DNA of 64,000 nucleotides. Source: Vibrio amylolyticus. Its GTDB lineage: Bacteria; Pseudomonadota; Gammaproteobacteria; Enterobacterales; Vibrionaceae. The stretch lies in contig NZ_JAJHVV010000011.1 of the NCBI RefSeq assembly GCF_023145695.1, positions 124,001-188,000 of the forward strand, given 5' to 3'. Of this stretch, positions 16,349 to 23,838 are shown piece by piece. The translations under genes and the position numbers were made by a program. Every line of letters starts with the position of its first letter. The stretch's first letter is position 1. The notes beneath the pieces are model-generated. The model made no database searches, was not told the origin of the DNA, and was given only the letters and a program-made list of their open reading frames with translations.

Positions 16349-16660
16349 TCATGCTCTCTTGTTGCTAGAACGGTTTCTAAACCCTTGATGAGGAAAAACG
16401 TTGCGGATACGTTGTTGAACCTTTTTAGGCACAGCGTCAGTAAACACGAGTTTAGTCCCTGTACGTTGTTGATAAACCTTAAAGCTTCCATCAAATGGTA
16501 CGATACTCGCTATTTCTTCTACATTGTGTCGAAATTTTGCAGGAAAGTGCCCTTTTACCTTTGAGATTTTTCCATGTAGGAAGCTCACTTTAAGAACCGG
16601 ACGATCGACTGCAACCAACCAAAATATAATTATTGCAGCAACCAAAATGACATATAACAT
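16349..16660 (-). CDS. DUF3634 family protein
   Basis: A 103-aa protein with one N-terminal membrane helix (residues ~1-18) and a basic cytoplasmic domain (LHGKISKVKGHFP, KKVQQRIRNVFP). It matches the DUF3634 family, which is widespread in Vibrionaceae and of unknown function. The ATG is preceded by GAGG. It lies 22 bases downstream of matP on the same strand, so it is likely co-transcribed with it. The strand-and-tail composition suggests nucleic acid or phospholipid contact, but this is only a guess. Confidence 0.75.
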   Translation of the reverse strand: MLYVILVAAIIIFWLVAVDRPVLKVSFLHGKISKVKGHFPAKFRHNVEEIASIVPFDGSFKVYQQRTGTKLVFTDAVPKKVQQRIRNVFPHQGFRNRSSNKRA

Positions 16661-16682
16661 AGCGTAACCTCGTCAAGAGTTA

Positions 16683-17132
16683 TCAATTAGATAGTAGCTT
16701 ATTTAAATCCTGTTTGAGATCGCTCACCGTTTGGCTCGCTTTTTCACTTCGAGAAGCTTCGGTTAGCAAGTATTCGATCGCGTCTGATAACGTACAGCCT
16801 AATTCGTTTGCACGATAAGAAAGCTTTTCCCATACTCTGTAATCAAGATCGATGGATTTCTTCTTGGTGTGAATCTGCTCTGCATTGAAATGACGCTTTC
16901 GCTTGGCACGAATGGCTTGTTTCATTTTATTATCGAGTTCTGGTGACATATGTTCGTCTATCCAATCTAAGACTCGAGTTGGCTCGTGTTCTAACTCTTG
17001 TAACAGTTTAACAGCAGCATCGGCTTCACTTGTATCAACGTGGCAAGTAATAGAATCCCCATCTTTCCATTTTTTGATTAGGTACTGCCATTTCCATCCA
17101 CATTCTAGATTTTCAAGTTGTTGATACTTCAT
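16683..17132 (-). CDS. matP: Macrodomain Ter protein MatP
   Basis: A 149-aa DNA-binding protein that organises the Ter macrodomain by binding matS sites and interacting with ZapB. It begins MKYQQLENLECGWKW, nearly identical to E. coli. The ribbon-helix-helix region includes RKRHFNAEQ and KKKSIDLDYRVWEKL, and a C-terminal coiled coil ends DLKQDLNKLLSN. The ATG at 17130-17132 is preferred over the adjacent upstream GTG. A matS-like site lies 24 bases upstream, suggesting autoregulation. matP next to lonH-fabA is the E. coli arrangement. Confidence 0.96.
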   Translation of the reverse strand: MKYQQLENLECGWKWQYLIKKWKDGDSITCHVDTSEADAAVKLLQELEHEPTRVLDWIDEHMSPELDNKMKQAIRAKRKRHFNAEQIHTKKKSIDLDYRVWEKLSYRANELGCTLSDAIEYLLTEASRSEKASQTVSDLKQDLNKLLSN

Positions 17133-17156
17133 CACTCTGCCCTTCTACTATTTAGG

Positions 17157-17169
17157 GTGACAGCGTAAC
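17157..17169. promoter_or_regulatory. matS-like site upstream of matP
   Basis: GTGACAGCGTAAC matches matS GTGACRNYGTCAC at all but position 11 (A for C). It lies 24 bases upstream of the matP ATG, in the promoter region, consistent with MatP binding its own promoter. Confidence 0.65.
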
Positions 17170-17291
17170 TCTAGATGAATTATATAACAATTAACTTAGT
17201 TAAAATTCTAGAGAAAGATCATTTTATCTATGCCGAAATCCCCTTTTACGTTACAATTTTCAGCCCTTAATTTGTCATATGACGATAGTGA

Positions 17292-18944
17292 ATGAATCAA
17301 GAAATCTGGCGCGCGGTCACGCCACAATACGACGCTTTTAAAGACATCATTGAAGGGATATCTTCTATCCCACCAAAAGCGTTTATGGATACGCAAAACC
17401 GCCTTTCCGGATCTATTAATCAGTTTGTCGGTCTCTCTGGTGTTTCACGTGTCATGATGATCAACGCACCTGACAATGCACTGTATCGAAACCTTATCTC
17501 AGAGCAGATCCGCCGTTGCGTAGACCTTTCTACTCCTGTGGTATATAGCGAGACTTTAGATTCTGCTTCGGTATTTGGTCAATATAAAGCGGAAGATGGT
17601 GTGTTGAAGCAACATTTCCCAGGCTTACTTGACCAAGCAAACAACGGCTATCTGATTCTCACCGCCTCTTTCTTACTTGCAAACCCAATCAGTTGGCTAA
17701 AGTTAAAGTCTGTTGTTTTGGGCCAAAGTGCTTCGCCACTCAATCTCGACCCTAAGCATGAGCTATTGGAAGCCATACACAATCATTACAATATTAAGAT
17801 AGTGATTGTGGGAGATCGAGAGCAGCTAGCTGAAATTGATTATCTTGATGCTGATATTCACACGGGGCTATGTTTATTCAGTGAGCTAGAGCTTGAGCTT
17901 CCCGTCACGACAGACAACATTCATACGTACCTTGGGTACCTTAATTGGATTTGTTCTAGTTACTCACTCCCTTCGCTTGATTCAACATCCATTGAACGTT
18001 TGTTGATCGCCGGGGCACGTTACACAGAAGACCAAGGTTACATCCCTATTTGTTTGATGTGGCACCTAGCGCTACTACAAGAAGCCGCCCTTGTTTCAAA
18101 TGGCGAAACAATAACGTTTGATCACATCGATACTGCAATTGACAATAAGAAGTACCGAGAGTCATATCTGCCAGAACGAGCACTGTCTGATATTTTAGAT
18201 GGTCAGGTTATTATTGAAACCAAAGGAGAACAGGTTGGCCAGGTGAATGCACTCACCGTGATTGATGTGGCAGGACACCCATTATCCTATGGCGAACCCG
18301 CTCGTATTTCTTGTGTCATACACTTTGGTGACGGTGATGTCTCTGATGTAGAGCGTAAAGTTGATCTTGCGGGTAATCTTCATGCTAAAGGTATGATGAT
18401 CATGCAAGCTTTTGTCAGTAGTGCCCTTCAACTTGATGAGCCGTTACCCTATTCTGCTTCTCTCGTTTTCGAGCAGTCTTACTGTGAAGTTGATGGCGAT
18501 AGCGCCTCTTTAGCAGAATTGTGCTGCTTTGTAAGTGCTTTATCTGAATACCCAATAAGCCAAGAAATCTCAGTCACCGGTGCCGTCGATCAGTTTGGTC
18601 GAGTACAAGCCGTCGGTGGCCTGAATGAAAAAATTGAAGGCTTTTACCATGTCTGTAAACACCAAGGCTTTACTGGAAATCAAGGGGTGATTTTGCCTCG
18701 TTCAAATTTGAAGCACTTGGCATTGGATAAATCAGTAATTGAAAGCATCAAATCAGGTGAGTTTCATATCTGGCCAGTATCTAATGTGGATGAAGCCGTC
18801 CCAATATTAATGAACCAACCTTTTAGAGGTGATGACGACAATAGTGTCGTTAGTAAAATCGCTGAACGTATTGAAAACTTTGAAAGACTTGAACATCCAC
18901 CAGGAATTGTAGAGCGGTTCAAAAACTGGCTCTCATCGTACTGA
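17292..18944 (+). CDS. lonH: Lon-family protease-like protein LonH (YcbZ)
   Basis: A 550-aa protein homologous to E. coli YcbZ/LonH, in the same slot between matP and fabA. The N-terminal AAA-like region has no recognisable Walker A GxxxxGKS; the equivalent position reads MINAPDNALYRNL. The C-terminal Lon peptidase domain is intact, with catalytic serine in VDGDSASLAEL and lysine in GGLNEKIEGF, plus the conserved TGAVDQFGRVQAVGG. ATP-independent proteolysis or a regulated chaperone-like role is possible; physiological substrates are unknown. It is divergent from matP and ends 66 bases before the fabA ATG. Confidence 0.9.
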   Translation: MNQEIWRAVTPQYDAFKDIIEGISSIPPKAFMDTQNRLSGSINQFVGLSGVSRVMMINAPDNALYRNLISEQIRRCVDLSTPVVYSETLDSASVFGQYKAEDGVLKQHFPGLLDQANNGYLILTASFLLANPISWLKLKSVVLGQSASPLNLDPKHELLEAIHNHYNIKIVIVGDREQLAEIDYLDADIHTGLCLFSELELELPVTTDNIHTYLGYLNWICSSYSLPSLDSTSIERLLIAGARYTEDQGYIPICLMWHLALLQEAALVSNGETITFDHIDTAIDNKKYRESYLPERALSDILDGQVIIETKGEQVGQVNALTVIDVAGHPLSYGEPARISCVIHFGDGDVSDVERKVDLAGNLHAKGMMIMQAFVSSALQLDEPLPYSASLVFEQSYCEVDGDSASLAELCCFVSALSEYPISQEISVTGAVDQFGRVQAVGGLNEKIEGFYHVCKHQGFTGNQGVILPRSNLKHLALDKSVIESIKSGEFHIWPVSNVDEAVPILMNQPFRGDDDNSVVSKIAERIENFERLEHPPGIVERFKNWLSSY

Positions 18945-18956
18945 TCGGAGTTGTTT

Positions 18957-18974
18957 AGCGTACACCTGTTCACT
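18957..18974. promoter_or_regulatory. FabR-type operator upstream of fabA
   Basis: AGCGTACACCTGTTCACT fits the fabA/fabB FabR palindrome (AGCGTACA-NN-TGTWCGCT) with few changes; its end is 36 bases before the fabA ATG. FabR (with FadR nearby in enterics) adjusts unsaturated fatty acid synthesis through this site. Confidence 0.75.
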
Positions 18975-19010
18975 AACATGCACATATCAGAAATTGGAGT
19001 GATAGATATA

Positions 19011-19529
19011 ATGCAAAACAAAAAAGATTCTTACGACCGCGACGACCTACTAGCTTCTAGCCGAGGCGAGTTATTTGGCCCAGGTTACCCTCAATTACCA
19101 GCGCCAAACATGCTAATGATGGACCGCGTAAGCAAGATGTCTGAAACTGAAGGCGAATATGGTAAAGGCTTAGTAATTGCTGAGCTTGATATTACTCCAG
19201 ACCTTTGGTTCTTTGATTGTCACTTCCCAGGTGACCCTGTAATGCCAGGCTGTCTTGGTCTTGATGCAATGTGGCAACTTGTTGGTTTCTATCTTGGTTG
19301 GGTTGGCGGTAAAGGCAAAGGCCGTGCTCTTGGTGTAGGTGAAGTTAAATTTACTGGTCAAGTTCTACCGACAGCGAAGAAAGTAACGTATGAAATCAAC
19401 ATGAAGCGCGTTGTTAACCGCCGCTTAGTTATGGGCGTAGCTGACGGCCGTGTTCTAGTTGATGGTAAAGAGATTTATGTAGCGAAAGACCTAAAAGTTG
19501 GCCTTTTCCAAGATACTTCAACTTTTTAA
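19011..19529 (+). CDS. fabA: 3-hydroxydecanoyl-ACP dehydratase/isomerase
   Basis: A 172-aa type II fatty acid synthesis enzyme making trans-2 and cis-3-decenoyl-ACP, the entry to unsaturated fatty acids. The ATG at 19011 gives the exact E. coli length and the conserved MQNKKDSYDRDDLLASS start; a longer in-frame reading would run over the FabR operator. Catalytic H71 (FDCHFPGDP) and D85 (LGLDAMWQ) are present. A strong intrinsic terminator follows. Neighbours lonH and rmf are as in E. coli. Confidence 0.97.
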   Translation: MQNKKDSYDRDDLLASSRGELFGPGYPQLPAPNMLMMDRVSKMSETEGEYGKGLVIAELDITPDLWFFDCHFPGDPVMPGCLGLDAMWQLVGFYLGWVGGKGKGRALGVGEVKFTGQVLPTAKKVTYEINMKRVVNRRLVMGVADGRVLVDGKEIYVAKDLKVGLFQDTSTF

Positions 19530-19543
19530 GTTAACGTTATTTT

Positions 19544-19571
19544 AAAAACGACTCTCTTGAGTCGTTTTTTT
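19544..19571 (+). terminator. Intrinsic terminator of fabA
   Basis: Arms AAAACGACTC / GAGTCGTTTT with a TCTT loop followed by a T-run; 14 bases past the fabA stop. Confidence 0.9.
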
Positions 19572-19660
19572 GCAGCTTGATATTTAGTTATAGTGCGTTA
19601 GGGTATCTTTATATAGCCCCTTGCGGGGCTAATGTTCCTTAGCTTAACTGTGTATGGAGG

Positions 19661-19834
19661 TTATTTATAAAGTCCAGATTGTTTGTCATCTCTGGCATCA
19701 CGCCACCCACCTAACCAGTAAGACTTCGCATCCATTTGTTGATACGGGCAGTTTTCGGAAGATCGTCCGTTTAATCCTGCTTTATAGCCTTGAGATTGTG
19801 CTCTTTCTAGGCGGTCACGCTTTTGTCTCTTCAT
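19661..19834 (-). CDS. rmf: Ribosome modulation factor
   Basis: A 57-aa basic protein that dimerises 70S ribosomes into inactive 100S particles in stationary phase. It starts MKRQKRDRLERAQSQGY with the GYKAGLNGRS, CPYQ and WLGGWRDAR motifs of the family. GAGGA lies 8 bases before this ATG, so the in-frame extension upstream (MFMYEDDT) is rejected. Convergent with fabA. Expression is usually stringent/ppGpp- and CRP-controlled, but I did not identify such sites here. Confidence 0.95.
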   Translation of the reverse strand: MKRQKRDRLERAQSQGYKAGLNGRSSENCPYQQMDAKSYWLGGWRDARDDKQSGLYK

Positions 19835-19976
19835 AGTGTCGTCCTCATACATGAACATGGTTATCTAACAAACTAGGTTTTTAACCTACTAAGTCTTTAA
19901 CGTACTACTACTAAATTTAGGTGGAGTTTTACAGCTCCAACTTTAAGATTCGATCAAAAATGCACTTTTCTCAAGT

Positions 19977-20014
19977 AAAAAAAAAGCAGCGCATCAAAAA
20001 TGTGACGCGCTGCT
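19977..20014 (-). terminator. Intrinsic terminator of the rlmKL-uup-DUF3466 operon
   Basis: Arms AGCAGCGC (19985-19992) / GCGCTGCT (20007-20014); on the minus strand a T-run of eight follows. It ends the operon and lies upstream of rmf. Confidence 0.88.
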
Positions 20015-20031
20015 CTAGATTACAATTTAAC

Positions 20032-21687
20032 CTATTTTCTACGGAACCCTAACAGGCCAATAAGAGCAAACATGGCCCAACCTATGCTTCCGCCTTGACG
20101 TTCAACCGTTGGTTCTTCAACTCCACGTGGTTGAATGTGACTACTATTTCTATCTTGAATAGGAATTAACTTAACCGCGACAGTCGATTCAGTTTGAGTA
20201 CCGCCACCACAGTAAGAGTTATGTGTTGTATTGTCGTAACCACCGTCACATTTAATTGCCGTAGCTGAAATTACACCAGCATCGTTGATGTCCGTTGCGT
20301 CAATGATGCGGTATTGGTTCGCGTTACCAGTCGCATTATCATCATTCGTCAAGTTATCCAAATACTGAGATCTATTTTCGAAGATAGCCCTACGCTCATC
20401 TACACTACCTTCAAAATCATGCGGATAGATAAAACCACGAAGACGACGAGGCTTACCATTGTTCTCACGCGTATCTTCCGCGTCAATCTGGCCAACAATC
20501 TCATTATATTTGTTTACAGCGCCTGCTTTACCACCAGCACCATCAAAGAATATTCCACCAGAAAGGAAAGAAGCAGACGGCGAAGAGCTAGCAGCGTTAC
20601 TTACAAACAAGCGATTACCTGCCGCACCGTTTTGTGGGTAATAACCACTGCGTTTTGCGGTACCAATTACCAGTAAGTTTTCGTTAATGCCGGACGCTAC
20701 TGAGTTACTGTGAATAGTATCACCGTCGATACGCTGTTGTGCACCAGAAATTTGTCTTGTAGACCAACCGCCAGCCGTTGAATAAGTTCCCGTGGTAGAA
20801 ACAAAAACTGAAGCATTGTAATAATTATCATCACCGAAAGTATTGAAACCTACAGAGTAAATATTACCTGTGTCGTCAATAACGATGTCACGCATACTAC
20901 CTTGAGCTAATAATTCACCATCTTGAATTTGGCCACCACTTCCCCAACTCAACTCAACTGGTGCTTCATTGTTTTTCCATATAGCAGGTTTAGATGTGTG
21001 ATGTTCGCCTTGGTCATTAGTCCTGCTACGAGCAATACTGCCTACACCGTAATTATCAGAACCAACGCTTGTTACAGCCCAAGAGCGCCCCTGTTTCCAA
21101 TCACTAGTCGCAACTGGAAATGGAGAGACAATATCATTTCGGTTATCTTTGTCCGTGCTTTGGTTACCGACAGGGTTGCCATCAGAATCTAAACTATTAA
21201 TAACGTTGTTAAATTTATTAATGTACGCAGCTGCGTCGTTTTCAACAAACGCGAGCGCGTTAGAAGTAGTACTTCCTTGACGTTCCGTATTCCAAGCAGC
21301 CCAATGCTCATCAGCCCAAGTTTCGCACGTTGAGTAAAGCAGTTCACGGTAACAGTAGTATTTGAAATCATCGTAATCTTGGATATAGCTGAAGCTTCTA
21401 TCCATTGCAAATGGTGCCTCTTCACGATAACTCACACCATCCACTGTATTTCTAGTTTCGCCTGCTAAAACATAATCAGTGCTTGAACAACTATTACCAA
21501 AACAACCTAAGTCGTTAGTTCCAACATCGCCAGGCTGAATAGCCACACCATGGACTTCTTGGTACTCACCATCACTGATCCCAATCGGATCAACTTCTAC
21601 AATCGTATAGAGAGCTGCATTAGCCGTGGTCGCAGCCAAAATAGTGGCCGCAATAGTTGATAATTTAAATACGTTACTACTTGTCAA
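20032..21687 (-). CDS. DUF3466 family secreted protein with GlyGly-CTERM tail
   Basis: A 551-aa surface/secreted protein. The TTG at 21685-21687 is chosen because AGGAAAG lies 7 bases upstream and the signal peptide (SNVFKLSTIAATILAATTANA) then fits; this is two bases after the uup stop. The long beta-rich body contains HAF-like elements (AIWKNNEAPVEL, GINENLLVIGTAK). The C-terminus QGGSIGWAMFALIGLLGFRRK is a GlyGly-CTERM signal processed by rhombosortase, with export typically by the type II system. Function unknown; it may be a calcium- or carbohydrate-contacting surface protein. Last gene of the rlmKL operon. Confidence 0.85.
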   Translation of the reverse strand: MTSSNVFKLSTIAATILAATTANAALYTIVEVDPIGISDGEYQEVHGVAIQPGDVGTNDLGCFGNSCSSTDYVLAGETRNTVDGVSYREEAPFAMDRSFSYIQDYDDFKYYCYRELLYSTCETWADEHWAAWNTERQGSTTSNALAFVENDAAAYINKFNNVINSLDSDGNPVGNQSTDKDNRNDIVSPFPVATSDWKQGRSWAVTSVGSDNYGVGSIARSRTNDQGEHHTSKPAIWKNNEAPVELSWGSGGQIQDGELLAQGSMRDIVIDDTGNIYSVGFNTFGDDNYYNASVFVSTTGTYSTAGGWSTRQISGAQQRIDGDTIHSNSVASGINENLLVIGTAKRSGYYPQNGAAGNRLFVSNAASSSPSASFLSGGIFFDGAGGKAGAVNKYNEIVGQIDAEDTRENNGKPRRLRGFIYPHDFEGSVDERRAIFENRSQYLDNLTNDDNATGNANQYRIIDATDINDAGVISATAIKCDGGYDNTTHNSYCGGGTQTESTVAVKLIPIQDRNSSHIQPRGVEEPTVERQGGSIGWAMFALIGLLGFRRK

Positions 21688-21689
21688 AA

Positions 21690-23606
21690 TTAACTTTCCT
21701 GTTGCATAGCTTCGAGCTCTTCCCATCGCTCGAAAGCAGATTCCAGCTCCTGCTCAGTAGCAGAAAGCTTATCTAATGTTGTTTGAGTCTCATCGATTGA
21801 CTTAGCAAAGAAGTTAGGATCATTTACTGTCGTCTGTAATGCTTCGATTTCTTGCTCTAATTCTTCTAAACGTAGCGGCAATGCCTCTAACTCTCGTTGC
21901 AGCTTATAAGATAACTTCTTAGGTTTAGCCTTAGAAGTTACCGTTTTGGGAGTTTCCTCAACTACTTTCTTTGGTTCTGGCGGTTTTTGCGCCAATCGCG
22001 CGTTATTTACCTGCGCTCTTTGTTGCTGTGCATCATGGTAACCACCAACGAACTCTTCAATTACTCCATTACCTTCAAAGATCCAACTCGTCATTACAGT
22101 ATTATCTACAAACTGACGATCGTGGCTTACAAGAAGTAGCGTACCCTGATAGTTGGCAAGTAAATCCTCTAAAAGTTCCAAAGTTTCGATATCTAAATCG
22201 TTGGTTGGTTCATCAAGAATCAATAAATTGTTCTGTTTAAGGAAAATACGAGCTAGCAGTAAGCGGTTTTTCTCTCCACCTGACAAGGCTTTAACTGGAG
22301 TACGTGCTCGTTTAGGGGCAAACAAAAAGTCCTGCAAATAACTTAATGCATGACGCTCGCGTCCACCAACCGTTACCTCTTGTTTACCATCAGCCAGGTT
22401 ATCAATAACAGACTTCTCAGGGTCAAGAATCTCACGATATTGGTCAAAATAAGCGACTTCTAGCTTAGTACCACAATGTAGGCGACCAGAATCTGGTTGT
22501 AACTTGTTTAATAGCAACTTGAGTAACGTACTCTTACCACAACCATTAGGACCAATTAACGCGATACGATCGCCTCGCATGATGTTAAAGCTGAAGTTCG
22601 AAACAATTTTCTTGCCTTCAATTTCATAATTAAGGTTTTCAGCTTCAAATACGATCTTACCTGAACGTGCCGCGCTATCGATATTGAGGTTAACTTTGCC
22701 CTGCACTTCACGACGGTTACTGCGCTCTTCACGAAGCTTCTTAAGTGCACGTACACGCCCTTCATTACGCGTTCGACGAGCTTTAATGCCTTGTCTAATC
22801 CAAACTTCTTCTTGAGCAAGCTTTTTATCAAACTCAGCGTTCTGCATCTCTTCGACACGCAGTTGCTCTTCTTTTTCTACTAGGTAGTTTTCGTAGTCAC
22901 CAGGGAAAGAGTTCAATTTACCGCGATCAAGGTCAACAATACGTGTCGCCATTGATTTAATAAACGCACGGTCGTGGGAAATAAAGATGATTGAACCACG
23001 GAAATCTTTTAGGTAGCTCTCTAGCCATTCAATCGTTGCAACGTCTAGGTGGTTAGTTGGCTCATCAAGCAACAGTACTTGAGGATCACTCACAAGTGCC
23101 CTAGCAAGCGCGGCTTTACGTTGCCACCCACCAGAAAGGTCAGTTAATTTTGTGCTCGCATCCAGCTTAAGAGACGCCAATACGTTAGTAATTCGTTCTT
23201 CAAAACGCCACGCATTAGAGTGATCAAGCTTGTCTTGTACACGAGATAACTTATTAATATTTGATTCACTAGGATCTATCGCAATAAGATCAAGAAGATC
23301 GTGGTAGATCTTCAGCTGTTCGCCAACTTCGGCTAAACCACCAGACACATAATCAAAAACCGTACCCGCTTCATTTCGAGGTGGATCTTGCTCAAGCCTA
23401 GAAACAACAACATCTTGCGTGATGGTGAGCTTTCCATCATCCATAAGAATGTTTCTAGATAGAACTTTCATTAATGTTGACTTGCCTGCACCGTTACGGC
23501 CGACAAGACAGACTCTCTCGTTTTCTTGAAGAGCGAAATCAGAGTGATCCAGTAACGGGTGATCGCCAAATGCTAGCGAACCATTATTAATGGTGAGTAA
23601 TGCCAT
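21690..23606 (-). CDS. uup: ABC-F ATPase Uup
   Basis: A 638-aa soluble ABC-F protein with two ATPase cassettes. Walker A motifs are GRNGAGKSTLMK and GPNGCGKSTLLK; signatures are LSGGWQRKAA and LSGGEKNRL, each followed by LLDEPTN. The C-terminal ~80 residues form the Uup coiled-coil DNA-binding domain (LEELEQEIEALQTTV). It has roles in ribosome function and in suppression of precise transposon excision. Its start overlaps the glutaredoxin-like gene by 20 bases. Both cassettes look active. Confidence 0.95.
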   Translation of the reverse strand: MALLTINNGSLAFGDHPLLDHSDFALQENERVCLVGRNGAGKSTLMKVLSRNILMDDGKLTITQDVVVSRLEQDPPRNEAGTVFDYVSGGLAEVGEQLKIYHDLLDLIAIDPSESNINKLSRVQDKLDHSNAWRFEERITNVLASLKLDASTKLTDLSGGWQRKAALARALVSDPQVLLLDEPTNHLDVATIEWLESYLKDFRGSIIFISHDRAFIKSMATRIVDLDRGKLNSFPGDYENYLVEKEEQLRVEEMQNAEFDKKLAQEEVWIRQGIKARRTRNEGRVRALKKLREERSNRREVQGKVNLNIDSAARSGKIVFEAENLNYEIEGKKIVSNFSFNIMRGDRIALIGPNGCGKSTLLKLLLNKLQPDSGRLHCGTKLEVAYFDQYREILDPEKSVIDNLADGKQEVTVGGRERHALSYLQDFLFAPKRARTPVKALSGGEKNRLLLARIFLKQNNLLILDEPTNDLDIETLELLEDLLANYQGTLLLVSHDRQFVDNTVMTSWIFEGNGVIEEFVGGYHDAQQQRAQVNNARLAQKPPEPKKVVEETPKTVTSKAKPKKLSYKLQRELEALPLRLEELEQEIEALQTTVNDPNFFAKSIDETQTTLDKLSATEQELESAFERWEELEAMQQES

Positions 23607-23826
23607 TTTTATCTAACCAACTTTGTAATTCTTGTGAGTTAAAAGGCCAATTCAGCTCCGATTCTTCGAATCTAACCACTGGAATCGTGACCCCGTAACG
23701 TGAAAATAGTGTTTCATCAAAAGCAATATCAACGATATTCAACTCTTGAGATAACGTACATGCTTGAAGCAGTTCAAGGGCCATCTCACATAGATGGCAT
23801 CCTTCTGTACTGTATAGAGTGATCAA
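23587..23826 (-). CDS. Glutaredoxin-like protein (DUF836)
   Basis: A 79-aa thioredoxin-fold protein with the redox-type motif TEGCHLCEMA (CxxC at residues 10-13) and cis-proline region VTIPVVRFEES. The start codon is TTG, with AGG 9 bases upstream. It overlaps the uup start by 20 bases and lies 12 bases after rlmKL, an arrangement conserved in many gammaproteobacteria. The family has no established substrate. Confidence 0.82.
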   Translation of the reverse strand: MITLYSTEGCHLCEMALELLQACTLSQELNIVDIAFDETLFSRYGVTIPVVRFEESELNWPFNSQELQSWLDKNGITHH

Positions 23827-23838
23827 ATCAGTAACCTA

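Noticed and set aside
12135..17135. Prophage or CTX-like element at dif
   Set aside because: Single dif copy, and no replication, coat, zot-like or integrase genes among the readable ORFs.
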